From Paracyclopina nana (Eukaryota; Arthropoda; Copepoda; Cyclopoida; Cyclopettidae), in assembly GCA_019096065.1 (NCBI GenBank), contig JAGUCH010000003.1, forward strand, positions 6,634,001 through 6,698,000: a stretch of 64,000 nucleotides of DNA. The letters run 5' to 3'. Shown in pieces: positions 1-13,300 of this stretch (positions are counted from its first letter, which is position 1; each line of letters opens with the position of its first letter). Position numbers and translations under genes: made by a program. The notes under the pieces are model-generated. The model saw nothing but the letters and a program-made list of their open reading frames with translations. It did no database searches and was not told where the DNA came from.

Positions 1-728
1 ATTGCAGTTTCACCAAGTACACAGCTTCTGGAACTTCAGCTCCTTTCAGGTGCGTTTTTCTTAGCCCTATAACGTTTCGGTCAAAGGTGACCATACTATA
101 AATGAAAAACTTTTGAGGACAAACTACGGTTCAATAAATATGGCTTTCTTTGTAGGTCCTGCGACTACAAAAACCTGGGAATAAGTGAGTTATGTAGATT
201 TGACGATTTTTCTCTGGTTGATCCTCCCATCTGGGCTCACAAAGCTTTGATGCAGTACCAGCAGGAAAAAAACGAGGTTCCTGCCTACATAAAAGAGCAA
301 TTTCAGGTAAACTTAAAAAACCGTATAATCCATAAAAGCGAGGCTTACCCCTTGCCACTCGAATAATCCATGGCAATGATGGAACGGTCTTGTAGAATGA
401 TTTTTGGGCCACTCTGTACGAATCTTCTCCATTTTAGGACAGCCTTCGGTTCCATGTGAAATCCGAGGACTCCGGATCTCAATATTTTCCCGCCTTCAAC
501 GAGCTTCATCCCGCGTATGATGCATATGACAAAGACATTGCCTTGGTAAGCTTCAGCTTTGGAGCTTCCACTGCTTTCGAGTATGGCAGATCACTCAGAA
601 TGACAATGATCGATTTCATCTCCCAGATTGGCGGACTTTTGGGGCTGTGCATGGGCTTCAGCTTCGTGTCTGGCATCGAAATTCTCTACTGGCTCCTCAT
701 CAGGCTCCCGAAAAATGTCCTCTATTGA
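1..728 (+). CDS. DEG/ENaC (pickpocket-like) sodium channel subunit, 3' end only
   Basis: Partial gene; the 5' part lies left of the window. Exons read as <1-49, 156-306, 438-728. Phase is kept across both joins (the split codon at 49/156 reads AGG). The visible protein is the end of the cysteine-containing extracellular domain followed by the second membrane helix, starting near MIDFISQIGGLLGLCMGFS. It contains the GxS selectivity-filter triplet (GFS) and the SGIEILYW stretch that follows TM2 in ENaC/pickpocket channels. The cytoplasmic tail is very short (about 10 residues after the helix) and lacks a PY motif. Family knowledge: trimeric amiloride-sensitive Na+ channels gated by ligands or mechanical force in the plasma membrane. 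The exact subfamily cannot be told from this fragment. Confidence 0.85.
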
Positions 729-770
729 AAGTTAATCTAAAAAAAGGTGTGCTTTGAATTTCAAAGGAAT

Positions 771-776
771 AATAAA
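771..776 (+). promoter_or_regulatory. poly(A) signal AATAAA of the DEG/ENaC gene
   Basis: Canonical AATAAA 43 bases after the stop codon at 726-728, the expected distance for a short 3' UTR. Confidence 0.7.
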
Positions 777-1337
777 TATACGTTCAATTAGTCACAAGCT
801 ACTAATTAGACATAGCAGCCCATTTGCAGCCAGGAATGCCAGGAATGAAAGGGAAAAAAAGAAAACGCTTTAAAATGAGCATAGCGTTTGAGAATGGGAG
901 CAAAAAAGCCACAATATGGTGCGTTTCCCCGTAAAAAAGTTATTTCAAGCCACATCACTCAAATGGTGCATTCAAGAGAAAAATGATCAGATAAAAAATA
1001 ACGCGAAGCTACTTAGCGGCAATTTAGGTTGGATTTCCCACAGTGTCTTTTGAGCTGTTGCCCCTGAGGTGTTACAGGTTGGAGAAGGAGGAGAAGAAGA
1101 ACCAACAGCATTGGCTACTCAGTATGGCTATGGCAGCAGAGCAGCTGTTCGATAAATGGGGTTGCGCGCGCGCAGTAGTGCGCATGCGCCGTGGCCAGCA
1201 TGCGCGGCGCGCGCTAGCCCAGGCTACAGCAACTGCGCTCTCAAGCTGTTTTTGCGATCACAGCTGATCTCATCTCAGTTTTGAGCTGAGTGTCCACCTA
1301 TACACTTCTGCGCGGAAAATGTGTCATCACTAGCTAA
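777..1337 (+). promoter_or_regulatory. Intergenic/promoter region with a CpG-rich core at about 1165-1215
   Basis: AT-rich DNA gives way to a short, very CpG-rich block (1163-1212, runs of GCGC) about 150 bases before the start codon at 1338. Within it, 1179-1190 (TGCGCATGCGCC) matches 11 of 12 positions of the NRF-1 palindrome YGCGCAYGCGCR. This block is the likely promoter of the downstream gene. The open frames crossing it show no family similarity and look like by-products of the GC-rich sequence. Confidence 0.45.
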
Positions 1338-4300
1338 ATGGCCACCGCCATGTACGAATACTACGGCCACGCCCCCAGGTACGAGCTGGGCCACCACGCC
1401 CCTCGCTTCGACCTTGGCCACACACCCTTGCACTTGAGGTCGCAGTCCATGCCGGAGGCTGTATACCATCAGCATTTGATTATGCAGCAACAGCAGCAAC
1501 AGATGAAGGCCAGGCCCGCGCATCAGGCCCCGCCCTCGAGGCCACACCCCCAGGGATTGAGGCGGAGCCACACGAACGTGGCTGAACTTTCGAGGCTGCT
1601 GCAACGACCCAATAATTATGGTCTTTACCACGCTCGGTCTCGGTCTAATATTACGGCCTTAGGCCTTAATGAGGCTGTTTACAATAGACCGAGGCCGACC
1701 TCGACGTCAATCAACAGAGCCTCGTCATTTTACCATCATCGTGACCATAGGTTGTTATCCATTTTCCCTTCTTATTTCTTTTTAAGATGACTGAATTTTG
1801 GATCGGCTACCTGGTATCCAGATTAAAAAATTGACGTATTCACTTACTTGCCCAATGAGCGGATGCGTAAACATGCTCTCTCATTACAGATCAATGGCCT
1901 TTTTAACCTCATCAAGGTCCAGTCTGGCCTTGCCTTCAGCTCCGCCACCTAAAAACTTGGATCAGCCTCTACACGTGGACTGCAGCGTGGAGTACGACCT
2001 GGGGCACCAGCCCAAAATACCCAAAGATAGTGCTCCACTCCTTATCATACACCCGGCCTTTGTGGCCTCCGAGGTCGCCCCACTCCCAGCCTCGAAAAAG
2101 AAACGGGTTGGAGTTGCCAGACACTCGTCGTTTGTTGTCACCTCGCCACCCAAACTTGAGGCCAAAAGGCCGGATTTTGGTAGCCTTTTTCACCTCTCCA
2201 TGCCTGACATCGCGGCCTCTGAGGTCGTCGAGGCCAGACCCAGGCCCTTGCCCGCCTCAGAGCCTTTCAAAACCCACAACAAACGGGCTCAACATAGGCA
2301 TAATCATGATGTCATTCCCAAGGCCCGAGTGAGTTTGGCTACTAAATTGGAGGCTGTGCGCAAACTGTCCTCAGAATCGGGGAGCAGCAATCTTGAGAAA
2401 AGTGTGATACAACATCAAAGGCCACTCTGTGATTCCGGCCTTGGTACCCCTATGAGCCTTATGGATGAGGCCTCGATGGCCTCAATGTCCTCTAGCAATA
2501 ATAGCAGTGGATCCAGCCTCAAGAGCAAGTGGAGGTCAAGCATGACAGGTAGGCTCAACGTTTTGACAAATTAGACGTGTTTTTTGTCAACCAAAATACT
2601 GGGTCAACATGGTATACTTTATATACGCTGTATATACACACTTGTGTACACAATGTTTTCCAGATAACATCTTTAGCTGTCTCTTTTTCCAGACTGAAAA
2701 ATAGACACAGTTCCTGCACAACAACAATGTGCCATAAATCTGGTTTCTGCTTCTATATGTAGCAAATTTCAGCTGTGTTTCATTCAGCAGATTACTGAGA
2801 TTATCGTGTCAGCTGACGTCCGTCCTTGGTTGGCTAGATAGGCGTGACAGTACATGACTCGCACAATGGCTCCTAGTTTTAACCCAAGTTGGTTGGCCTT
2901 TTATCTTTCCTATTGAATATCGAATGGCGTGAAAGTGCTGCTTTTCTTGGGAATTTAGGGGAGTCAGCAGCTACCAATTTTGTGGAGCAAATTGGCTGCA
3001 ATTTATTGAATGGACCAAAAGTTGAATGGCCAATTAGTAAGAGCCAGAGCTAAGAAGGATTTCATCAACAACAAAAGAACTCTGGAAGAAAACACCTTAG
3101 GGCCACTGCGGGGAAAGTGAGGGATCAACGTAAAATACCTAAGCAATTTTCCGGCCATTGATCCCCAGTGTGCAAAGAAGTAATAATGGTCAGACGAGCG
3201 GAATGCGAAAAACAATGTTGTTGTTTTTCACCTCGACTAATCCAGCTTAATTCAATGAGGACCCATGAAAATTTTGTCAAAATTGATTTGGCTGTGTTGA
3301 ATCTTTTCTCGAAGTTCTTCATGCAATGATATTCTGCCTTCAAAATAGCCCCCTTTTGGCCCACGTTGAAGCTTGTGCAATTCCAAGTACTTGTCAGATT
3401 TTCGATGGCAACTTTCTAGGTAATCATAAATGTTGGGTGGCTGTAGAAATCTATGACAGAGGAAATTCGGTGTAATTGAGCCATTGATGTGTATGGACAG
3501 GTGCCATTTTGTGACGTCATCTGCTGGGGACAATTTCACCCTTAAGGGACAACAAATGGGTTTATGGCTGAATCCTAAGGGAGTGATAACCATTGTGATG
3601 AGCATTCCCAGTTTTTTGTTGCTTCCATGAAATTGGTCAATGGATTTTCCCTCCTCTTTATGGCGATTTTGCCGAGGAGTGAATTTGTAGTAATGCCAAG
3701 ATTTCAATTGAAAGCAATAAAAATGTTTGCCAAAAGCAGAGCTTTGCACTGAGCTGTAAAATCCTGTTTGAAAGCAGTTTTTTGTGAGGAGAATCAAAAT
3801 GTCATTCATTGTTATACAAATTCGACGAACAAAGCCATAAAAAAGTTTTCTCCATTTGAAAATGTCCACCCATTTTCCACAGCCGGTCACCATAAAAAAG
3901 CATGTTAAGGCATCCACGATATAAAGAAGTGGCGAATGGGGGGTGAGCTAAGAACTTTGCTCTTTTTATAGAAACTTTTCATTCTAGCATAAGCCATCCT
4001 AATTCATAAACGTCTATTACACCTCACTGCACTGGTAGGCTGATGCAAACAATTAACATTACTGCTATGGATAAGGAATAGCTTTTTTAATACTTTTCTC
4101 TGAAATGATAATTTTAAAAGTTTAGAGTGATCGCTCTGGTAACTTTTAAATCTGGAGGAGCCATTCAGTGTGCTGTGGAGGAAAAATAAAGGCTGAAGTG
4201 GGGCCATTAAAGTTTCGGCTATGGTGAAAGCAGTTAGCCAAATGGCCTTTCATGGCTTCCCGATCTGGAAATGGCTTTTTTCTACGACCATTATTTCCTC

Positions 4301-7300
4301 CCTATAATGTTCATTGTTTTTCCACCCAAAAAATACAACAAGACATTGGAGAATTGCGCAAGCTTTTCAAGAAAAGGGGGTACAGCAGCCAAAATCAGCT
4401 CCAAGTTCTTCAGCTGATTGTTTTGATTGTTCCAACTCTGCTTGCTCAGCTGCTTCAAAACTCTGGCAATTTTCTTGGGAATTTGTCACACAGGAAACTG
4501 CTTCATATGAGTAGTAGCAACAGCAGCTGCTTTTGCAACTTGACTCTTCTTCTCGCAATTATTTTTGGGGGAATTCTGCTTGACCTTTAAAAGGTCAAGA
4601 CAAAGGAATCTCCTCACATATTTCAGATGTGATCTCACCTAAAGGTCAACACTTTTGTCTTCTTCTTCTTCTTCACTTGTAATAAGTAAGCGCGCGACCT
4701 TCAGTTTTTCAATTTTGCGCTCAAAAATGGCATCAGCAAAAGCAATTGACCATTTCTACCATTTGGTTGATTTTTTTTCCTTCCCTTCCTTGACAAGACC
4801 ACCAATGATCTTGAGAGTCTTCTTTGGTGGGCAAAAAGACGCTGGGGCTGGCAGCTTCTGAAAATAGCACCCAATCATAATCGTGTTTGAACTCTGATTT
4901 TCTAGTCCGGCGACCACAGCGATGACAAAGGCTCACTGTGGGACTCAAAAATGCCTAAATGGCCTGCCTTTTTTCAAGCTTTATCATCCGCTTCGTGCCA
5001 GTGTGGCCTCAGATGACTTGACAGATTCCAAATCCGTCCAAGATATACGATTATTATGGGGGGGGACCACCACCAAAGAGTAGCTGTAGTTGTAAGGAAG
5101 CATTTTTTGAAACAAGCGGATTTCCTTCAAAAACTATTCCTCTTTCCATCAAATTCAACTTTTGTGGGCAAAATGAACTATTTGCTTTGTCAACGCCCAT
5201 CACTTTACAATTGTCATTATTATGAAGATGCTCGTGGAATGTCCAAATCTTGAGCAGCTGCTCCTCTAAAAATGCTACTCATCTATCAAAATAAACAAAG
5301 ACTCATCTCATATTCTAGTACAATGAAGAGGAGAAGAATGAGTGAGCAAATCTGAATGTAACCCTTTTTTCTGCATTATGTACTGGAGGATGTTGTGCTT
5401 CATTTCATGTTTGCAGCAGTGGTTGAAAAAACCACAAATGTTTAAACAACATGAAAAGAGTCATAGGAAGTCATGCAAGTATCAGGAAAAGCAACAAATA
5501 CTAGTGCACCACATGACCAGCAACAAAAAGCCAATTTAAAAATTGGGCTGAATTCAAAACGTTTCGATGAAAAAAGGAGGAAGCCTTTTGTGTTTTGCAG
5601 TGCAGTGAGAAGGCACTTTGAATTTGGAGAATGTGGACATTTTACAGCAGCAGCTTTGAAAACTTTGAACCTTTTGAAAAAAGTTGCATTTTAGGAGAGA
5701 GTATTTTAAGCATGAGAACAGTAAAAATACTCGGCAGTTTCCTGCTTCTCCTCTCACAGTTGGGTAAAATGTTCAGCTAATGGCTGTATTTCACTCGGCG
5801 AATTTCCACTCCGATTCCCCCAGTGCACTTCATTTCATTGTACAGATGTCAGTTGACACATTTTTCCTTGGCCAATGGGGTGAAAATCCTTGACAAAGAA
5901 ATGTTTATTTGCCCAAGAAATCACTTGAGCTGAGCAGTAATAGAGTAAGCCTTTGACGACAAAAACAGGTTTTGTCCAAAGCCAGTTCAAGTTCTTCTCA
6001 TTCATAATAAAAAGGGCTAAGAAAAAATATATATCTATATAATTGACGCGTTCAGTTTATCCATCTTTAGATTTTGCTTGCTATCAGCAATGGCATCGCC
6101 TCAGTTGTAGCACATGACTTGAGTTTCAAAAACCTGGCTTGAAATGAGCATTGGAAAATCACGAATTCTCAAGTGGACTGGGAAGCTGCGGTCTCTTGGT
6201 ATAAAGTAGAGGGAGCAACTAGAACAGCTGAAATCATAGCAACAATAGAAACCACAAGAAAATGGCCAACATAATCTGCTGCCACCAAATATAGATCCGT
6301 TTTTTCGGTAACATCAGAGCTTTGTTGGTAATCTCTCACTCAGTTTTTCCACTTGGATGTATTTGCTAATGCTATTTCATAATTTTTGTTTTTGCAGCAT
6401 CGAAACTAGTCTGTTTTTCTTTCCCGTGACACAACTACAAAAACATTTGGCAAGTTCTTGCATAATAACAATAAAAACAAGAACAAAAGTTGTAGCATAG
6501 TTGATTGGCGTGATAATAATGCAAAATAAGTGATTATTGTCGTGTCACAGAGAATGGCTGAAGAAGAATCAAAAGTTTTTTAGGACAATCACAGAAGCTG
6601 GCTAATTCAAAATCACTTTATATAATTGGGTCCAAAATGGAAGTAATTTGACCTCAGTCACGATTCCAGTAATATGCTTCCCTTGTAGACTTTATTTCAT
6701 TATTTTCGTGAAGGCCACAAATCGTGAGTAGAAGGAGCTCAGCAACGTTTTTGTCTCAGTTCTCAGCAAAAGCTTAGTGAAAAACATGTAAAAAATGTCC
6801 AGACTGTATATAAAAGTTGTAGCATGTCAGCAAGCTTCTCAAGTATGTCTTACCAACATTTTTTCCGTAAAAAAAATCTTAACGATAATTATTTGTTGCC
6901 GGAATTTCAGCTCATTTTTTGCTGCTTGAAAAACTTCCCACAGTGCACCCCATTTCCTTTCAGGACATTTGTCAACCAAATTTTGACATGTTTTCCCAAA
7001 CTTGATATTTGCCAGCTTTTTCCCCCTCTCCTCCTTTGTTTTTTGCAGTAGACGAAAATTGTTCCACCTTTTTGCCTTTTTTACCCTGTTGTGCCTTCCT
7101 AATTAACAAAGCATTAAAAGTTTAATGCAAGAGCTTTTTGTCCGCATTTTTTTGCCTAGGTGAGGTAGGTTTTGTGCTAATGCAGTGGTATGCAACTTTT
7201 GCAATACTGTAAGTTTTTCACAGAAGCTGGAGTGTGTGTTGGTGATAAGAGTGTTTCATCAATTTTGTACCCAGTTAAAAGGCACAATAACCTCTGCGAC

Positions 7301-10300
7301 CCCCCGTAAAAAACAGTTAGGAAAAGTACCTGTAAAATTGTCTTGACAAATTGTGAAAAGTGGCATGAGGAAACTATCAATTCATCATTTCCAAAAGAGA
7401 AGTTCAAGAGGAGGGGGAAGATGAAAATTAAAGTGGATCAATTAATCTTCAAATGTAGCCCTAGTTTAATGAGATAGGCCATCATCCCCAGCTTCCATTT
7501 GTAATTTCTTGTAAAGGTTTTTTTGCCTTTGCCAAGTTGTAATTTTATTTTATTGATTGTGGCTGTGATTCACTGCAGTGTGGTTTTGCTTAAGGTTGTG
7601 TGTTCTCTGCCAAAAAGGAAATGGGTGGAAATGGATTTTGGTCCCCCATCAAAGAAACGAGAGCTCAATTGAGCCTTGTAATCTGCCAAGTATTCACACA
7701 AGCATTTTTTCCTTTTTGCATCATCTCAATTCCTGTGTCATTACAAGATCTCTCATAAGGTAAAAAAAGTATATGCCTTGTGTTCGAGGGGGTCTTTTCT
7801 TACCAGGAATATAGCCTAGTTTTTTATCTTTTATCCTGCATCTTTCATCATCATGAGAAGAAAAACGCCTGAAATGAGGTGTTAAAAGCGAGGAAATCTT
7901 TTGTTGCATAGCATATCAGAAAAAAGAACGTGGGTGTGTAAGTAGCTTTGTCTGTTTTTGGAGCCTTCTCTAATTAGAACAGAGGCCCAATTTGGAACTG
8001 CTGTTCGTCAACAAGACAAGTTATTTGCCGCCCATAACTTTGTGTGAAAAGATGGCTTTAATTACCCGCATATGGCAACTTGGTCGTAAATGGCAGTGTT
8101 CCCATTGTTATTTCTCTCTGTTTCAAGCAAAAAGTGAACGGCTTTGTTCTCCATTAACTTTTGCCTGGACTTGATTATATTCTCTGTGCTGTGGTGGAAC
8201 CACCCAATTTGTTGGCTTAAAGGGATTTTGAATAGGTGCTATGAATCAGCAGCTGAACATAGCTGTCTTTCTTGAGAAAAACATGAACAACTTTTCTCAA
8301 GCAGAATCAAGTTGAGAGGGGGGGGACTTGTGAAAATCAAATTGTACAACTGGTGTGAACTAATGCAGCTACGCTGAAGCTCCATTATTGGGACTTATTT
8401 GTCGAGAAATAGATGGAGATTTATTTGGCCATGGCAACAGTACATTTCTAAAAAGATTCACTCATTGCTGCGTAGCCCTCCAAGTGAAGTCAGCAATTTG
8501 AGGAGCTCTGATAACAAATTAAAGCCCTAGAGATGAAATTATGTTCACTAAATATAAATTTGGTCTGGCTTGACATTAATGAGTGTTGCAAAGTTCACCA
8601 CTTTAATATCGTTGATGGCTTTTCTGATGATTTTATGATCTTGTTGCTGATGATCGCAAAGCAAATCATGGAGAGAGAGCGTGAATTTCTTAATCTGTTC
8701 CCAATTGCCAAATCATGCTACACTTCGCCATAAAAGCAAAAAGTCACGACAAAAGTAGTGCAGTTATTATATTTTTTCACTCGTGTATGTTTTTGGCTGC
8801 TTTGGTCAAGGCCCAGAAATGAGCCTAATTTTGAAATCATGGCGTTCACAAATACGAGTTTCGTTTGCTTTCCGCAAAATTCTATGCAACTCGTCAATTA
8901 TCTCACATTTTACAGAATTGTACTACTTTTCTCCTATTAATTAGTATCACCCACTCTGGGTTGAAAAAAAATGACAAATGACTGTTTTTTCAGAGTCTAG
9001 CAAGAGTGGAGAGTTTGAGTTGAGTCGGCTAGAAAAAAGCAACAAGCTCCCTTTAATCTTTGAATGCCATCAGGTTTGGGCGATTGTGCTCAAGCTTGCT
9101 CCATCAAAGCCAGAAAACACAAAAATGCAACATCGGAGATGGTGGAAAAAGTTCCAGTTTCAGTGCATTTTGAGCGCGCAGAAATGTGATAATTAATGGC
9201 TGCTATCCGACAACCATGGCAGCTCTTTGTTCATTAGTGATGAAGCGATGAGATACAGAAAGCATGCAATTTCAGAGCGAAATCCATTTTAACCTACATA
9301 GAAATAAAAAAAGAGAAAATTATGTAACATTCCTAAGAGCTAATTCGGAAGGTTATGCATTATTTAGTGAGCGAACATAATTTTTAATCAAGGGCTCAAA
9401 GTTGCTAGTTTTTCTCTCTTTTTTCGCTAACAATTCTCAAGTGGCTAAAAAATACAAGTCATTAGTGTTGTTCAGAGTTGCAGAACCAAATTTTTAATTA
9501 AGGAAGGAACATTAAAAATGTTAAACCAAGACAAATATTTGGCAAAGTCGGCGCGCAGCTTCATTTTTAGGCTCCTCGAGGGTTCCAAAAACAGATACAC
9601 TCTTGTGTAGCGTAGCCTTGTCAAAACATTATGCAGGCTCAAATGAAAAATTAACTCTAGGCTTTGAAAAAACTTGCTCAAATGAACAGAGAGACCATTG
9701 TCACATTGCTGCAGCAGCTGAGACGAGCCACATTTTGTTGATGTCTCGTCTGAAGACGTATGCTGAATACACATGACATCAGCAAACTTCACCAGACAAT
9801 TTTAAAGTACTGCATTATACATTCGACTGCTTTTTGAACAAGTTCTCTGCTCAACTTTTTAAAGTAGTGCACTCACATTAAGAAGAGAAAAATGCAAAAA
9901 AATGTTTTCAAAGCTTGTACGGTCTCTGCTAAATGAACTTTTAGGGCTCACACTCATTGCTTGGCAGCAAATAAATGACCAAATATTTGGAGAAACTCTG
10001 CTTGGTGAGCACAAAGACAATTTTCAAAGTCGATTCATTATGTCTGTTTGGTGTTGACTGGGCTTAATAATGTGAGATAATTTTTCACACACTTACACAC
10101 AGCTTGCTGTGATAAATGGACTTCAACTGAGAACCTACAGATAAATGACCATTTTTCAGTAATTTCTTTCTTCCTCCTCATTTATTGATAAAATCCAAAT
10201 CTTGATTCCCACCACCCAAAATTAACTGGTTTTTACTCAGCATGATAAATTAGCGTCTAGACGTTGAATGTGGGTGTAAAATTCTCTTCATGAGGTTTTT

Positions 10301-13300
10301 GTCTTGAACTTTGCAAGAGAAAAAAGGAAAAGTGAAGTCATACACACCAATCTGTTGGTTTGTAATTATTTTTTCAGCCTTGTCATCCAAATCCTTTGTA
10401 CAGTGACTTGCCATTTAAAAGGGGAAAAAGAAACTTTAATTGAAAAATACTTACTGCACAGGCTTAACAGCTCAAACAATTATTTCGTTGGTGGCAAAAA
10501 TTCCCCTGCATGGCACTTCAGTAAAAGGTTCTTTGTTGCTGTGTTCTGTTTGAGGAGGAAAAATGTGCTGTGGAAACCTTGCCACTTTTTCAATTTCCCT
10601 CCCAATGCATTTTGTATTGGTTTTCAAAAGTAACTGATGATGATGTAGGGAGACACAGAAAGGTCCAGGAAATGAGAATTTCTTTTCTTGCTCAATTCAA
10701 GCTCAAAAGTTCTTCCTATCACAGTTTTTTCCTAGGATATTGGAGAAAATTCCGCCTCTCATAAAAAATTGTTTTGTTTTTCAGGTAAGCTCAGAAAGGG
10801 AAAAGTGAAATTGTCAGCCCACTTGAATGACATGTCAAGAGAAAATCTCTGCATGAAATGAGTTATCCACTTTTTACTGCAACAATTTTGCTTTAGTTTA
10901 GGACAGCACACAACATGGGTTTTATGTGTGTCCAAAAACCGATCTCAAGGCCAGTATTTTTAAAATATGGCCATATCAGGTTGGATCTATTAATGCACAA
11001 TTGAAATTCAGTCATCCAAAATGTGTGCCAGATCCTCAGATACAGCGAGGCAGGTGTCAAACCACATTTTCAATACAAAATCGACGGCAACAACAATGAA
11101 AAAAAAAACCTTTTCTGACCTTTTGATTGATATCTCAGAAAAGAGAGACAGTGGTGTCCTTTCTACAAAAATTAGGCTTTTTGGTAGTTGAAGGGGAAAA
11201 AACAGATCATCTGATCAAAAGCTAGTGAAAACACCTTCTTTTGATCCTAGAAAAACATTCAAAAGAAGATGAGAAAAACATGTTTTTGGCAAAAGTGGAG
11301 CAGCAATCCAATAATAGAGGGTGAACCAATGCTGAAAGCCAAGATGTTGCTGCTAGCTGTTCATGAAGAAGCACCATTAAGAAATAGTTATGCAGAAAAG
11401 TTGTCATTGCTAATAACTCTTTACATGAGGAATGAGTAGCAACTATTTAGTTGCACTGGCTGGCGGATCAGGTTCATTTTACACACAGCACAGTAGTTCA
11501 CAAACAACAGGGTGGATCAAACAAATTTGATTTTTGCTCTTTCATTGAATTGCTATTGAAGGCAAAAATGGACCGTCAATTCAAAAAGGGGTTGATTGAT
11601 TGCTGCACACAGGGCGATTCAATTTCCTGGCTCACCACCCTGTTGCATCATTTAAGAAGCTTATTCTGTCCATGGCCATGTCAGGTGGTCAAAGGGTTAG
11701 AGCTAGAGTTAGTTCAGCCCAATTAGGAGAAATGTGGCGGTGGTCAACAGGAAATCTCTGTCTAGAATTAGGGGAATTTTAGCAGAATTTTTTTCTCTGA
11801 GTCATGTCTTTGTTGCTTCGCGGAGGAGGAGGCCATATAATGAGATTTTTTGTTCTGTGAATTTCTTCTCAAGTGACAAAGTGCAAATAAGAAGAATGGC
11901 CACTTTTTCTGTGAAAAGGGTAGAGTGCGCAACAATTTCATCCGCACACTATGTACACATTTAAGGCAAAATATGCGCTTTTTGCAGCCATTTTTCAGAT
12001 TTTGGTGTGGTCGTGGTAGCATCACACAGTAAAATATGTGAAGCATAAAAGTAGATCCCTTCAAGTCCCAAAACGATCTCGAATATTGTGTCACATTTCA
12101 CGAAACAACGCCCCATAAATCATCCAAGTGGGAATAAAAAAATGACAACATCCTCACACTGCACATGTTCCGAAAAACCATCAAAAAAGTTTTATTTGAT
12201 GAAATGACAATCTATATTGGATGTTCGCAATTTCCAGCTTTTTTATGCCCTCCTCTTTTTATGCTATATATCAGCAGAGAAGTTGACATACATTCTGGCA
12301 TGAAATTCAAGACAATTTTTCTGCTGGAACAATGTGAGCACAAACTTTGCTTGCTTGGGAGGATCAAGGAGCATTCAGAGCTCTAATTGTAAATTATGGA
12401 GCAGTCAAAGAGTGTTGTTTTAGCTCACGTTTTTGCTCATGTTGATTCTGTAAATAACAATCAACTCCCTTTGATCTCTGAGCCGACAGGGCTAAAGTTA
12501 CCACTCATCTTTTAGAACACTTTACCTTTTCTCCTAAAATAGTTTTTATGGAAAAAATCCAAATTGGAACATTTGGTGCAGAGATGCGTTCACATCTGGC
12601 AACACTTCATTTGTGTCATTCACAAATCTGGTAGCTTTAGAAGTTAACTTGCGTAGATCTGTTTCGGCTTAGTGTGCCATTTTTAAACGACTGAAGGAGA
12701 TTTTCTCGCCAGGAATTTGGCTTTTGGGCATCTTTTGTATACTGTGCAAAGCAACAGTTTAATGGCTTTGCGCATACCTTTAAGGTGTAAGAGAACAGAG
12801 CAGATCAGATAAGCTATGCTTTTCACAATGGGGAATTAGAGAGAACTTTTTCAGGATCTTTGATCTCACTGTGCCCTAAAAATAGGGGCTTTGTTGGAAA
12901 TATTTTTTATTGGTCATAAAATCATCCATTAAAACTTGATTTTCCACTGATTGGGTGCAGTACATTTTTGCTGTGCGCAGATGATAAAGTGAAGTCTTTT
13001 AAAAAGCTGAGTTTTCATTCCTCTATCACGTTTGATATGAAAACTTGAGAAATTATTGAATAATGTTGGAGTCCACTGGATTGTTGGCTACTGAAAATTT
13101 CCTGTTATTATTCAGTAAATGACCATGAAGTGCAGCCAAGCTCAGCAGAAGTGTCATTAAAAATAAACGTAGTTTTGATCATTTTTTTATTATTGGATCT
13201 TGGTGCTGTGAAGCAGCATACTTTGAAGCCTCTGTACATTGAAATTCACTTATTCAAATCATGATAAAAGCATTTGGGCCTTGCAAATTTTGGCCGTAAG

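Noticed and set aside
1043..1267. Frame of 74 codons across the CpG-rich block
   Set aside because: The sequence is dominated by the GC-rich promoter words and has no similarity or splice connection to the gene at 1338.
4300..4960. Minus-strand coding-like fragments (Lys/Ala-rich stretches) inside the long intron
   Set aside because: Several frames read protein-like for 20-60 residues, but stops interrupt each, no family is recognisable and no consistent exon chain could be built. Perhaps a decayed gene copy, not supportable.
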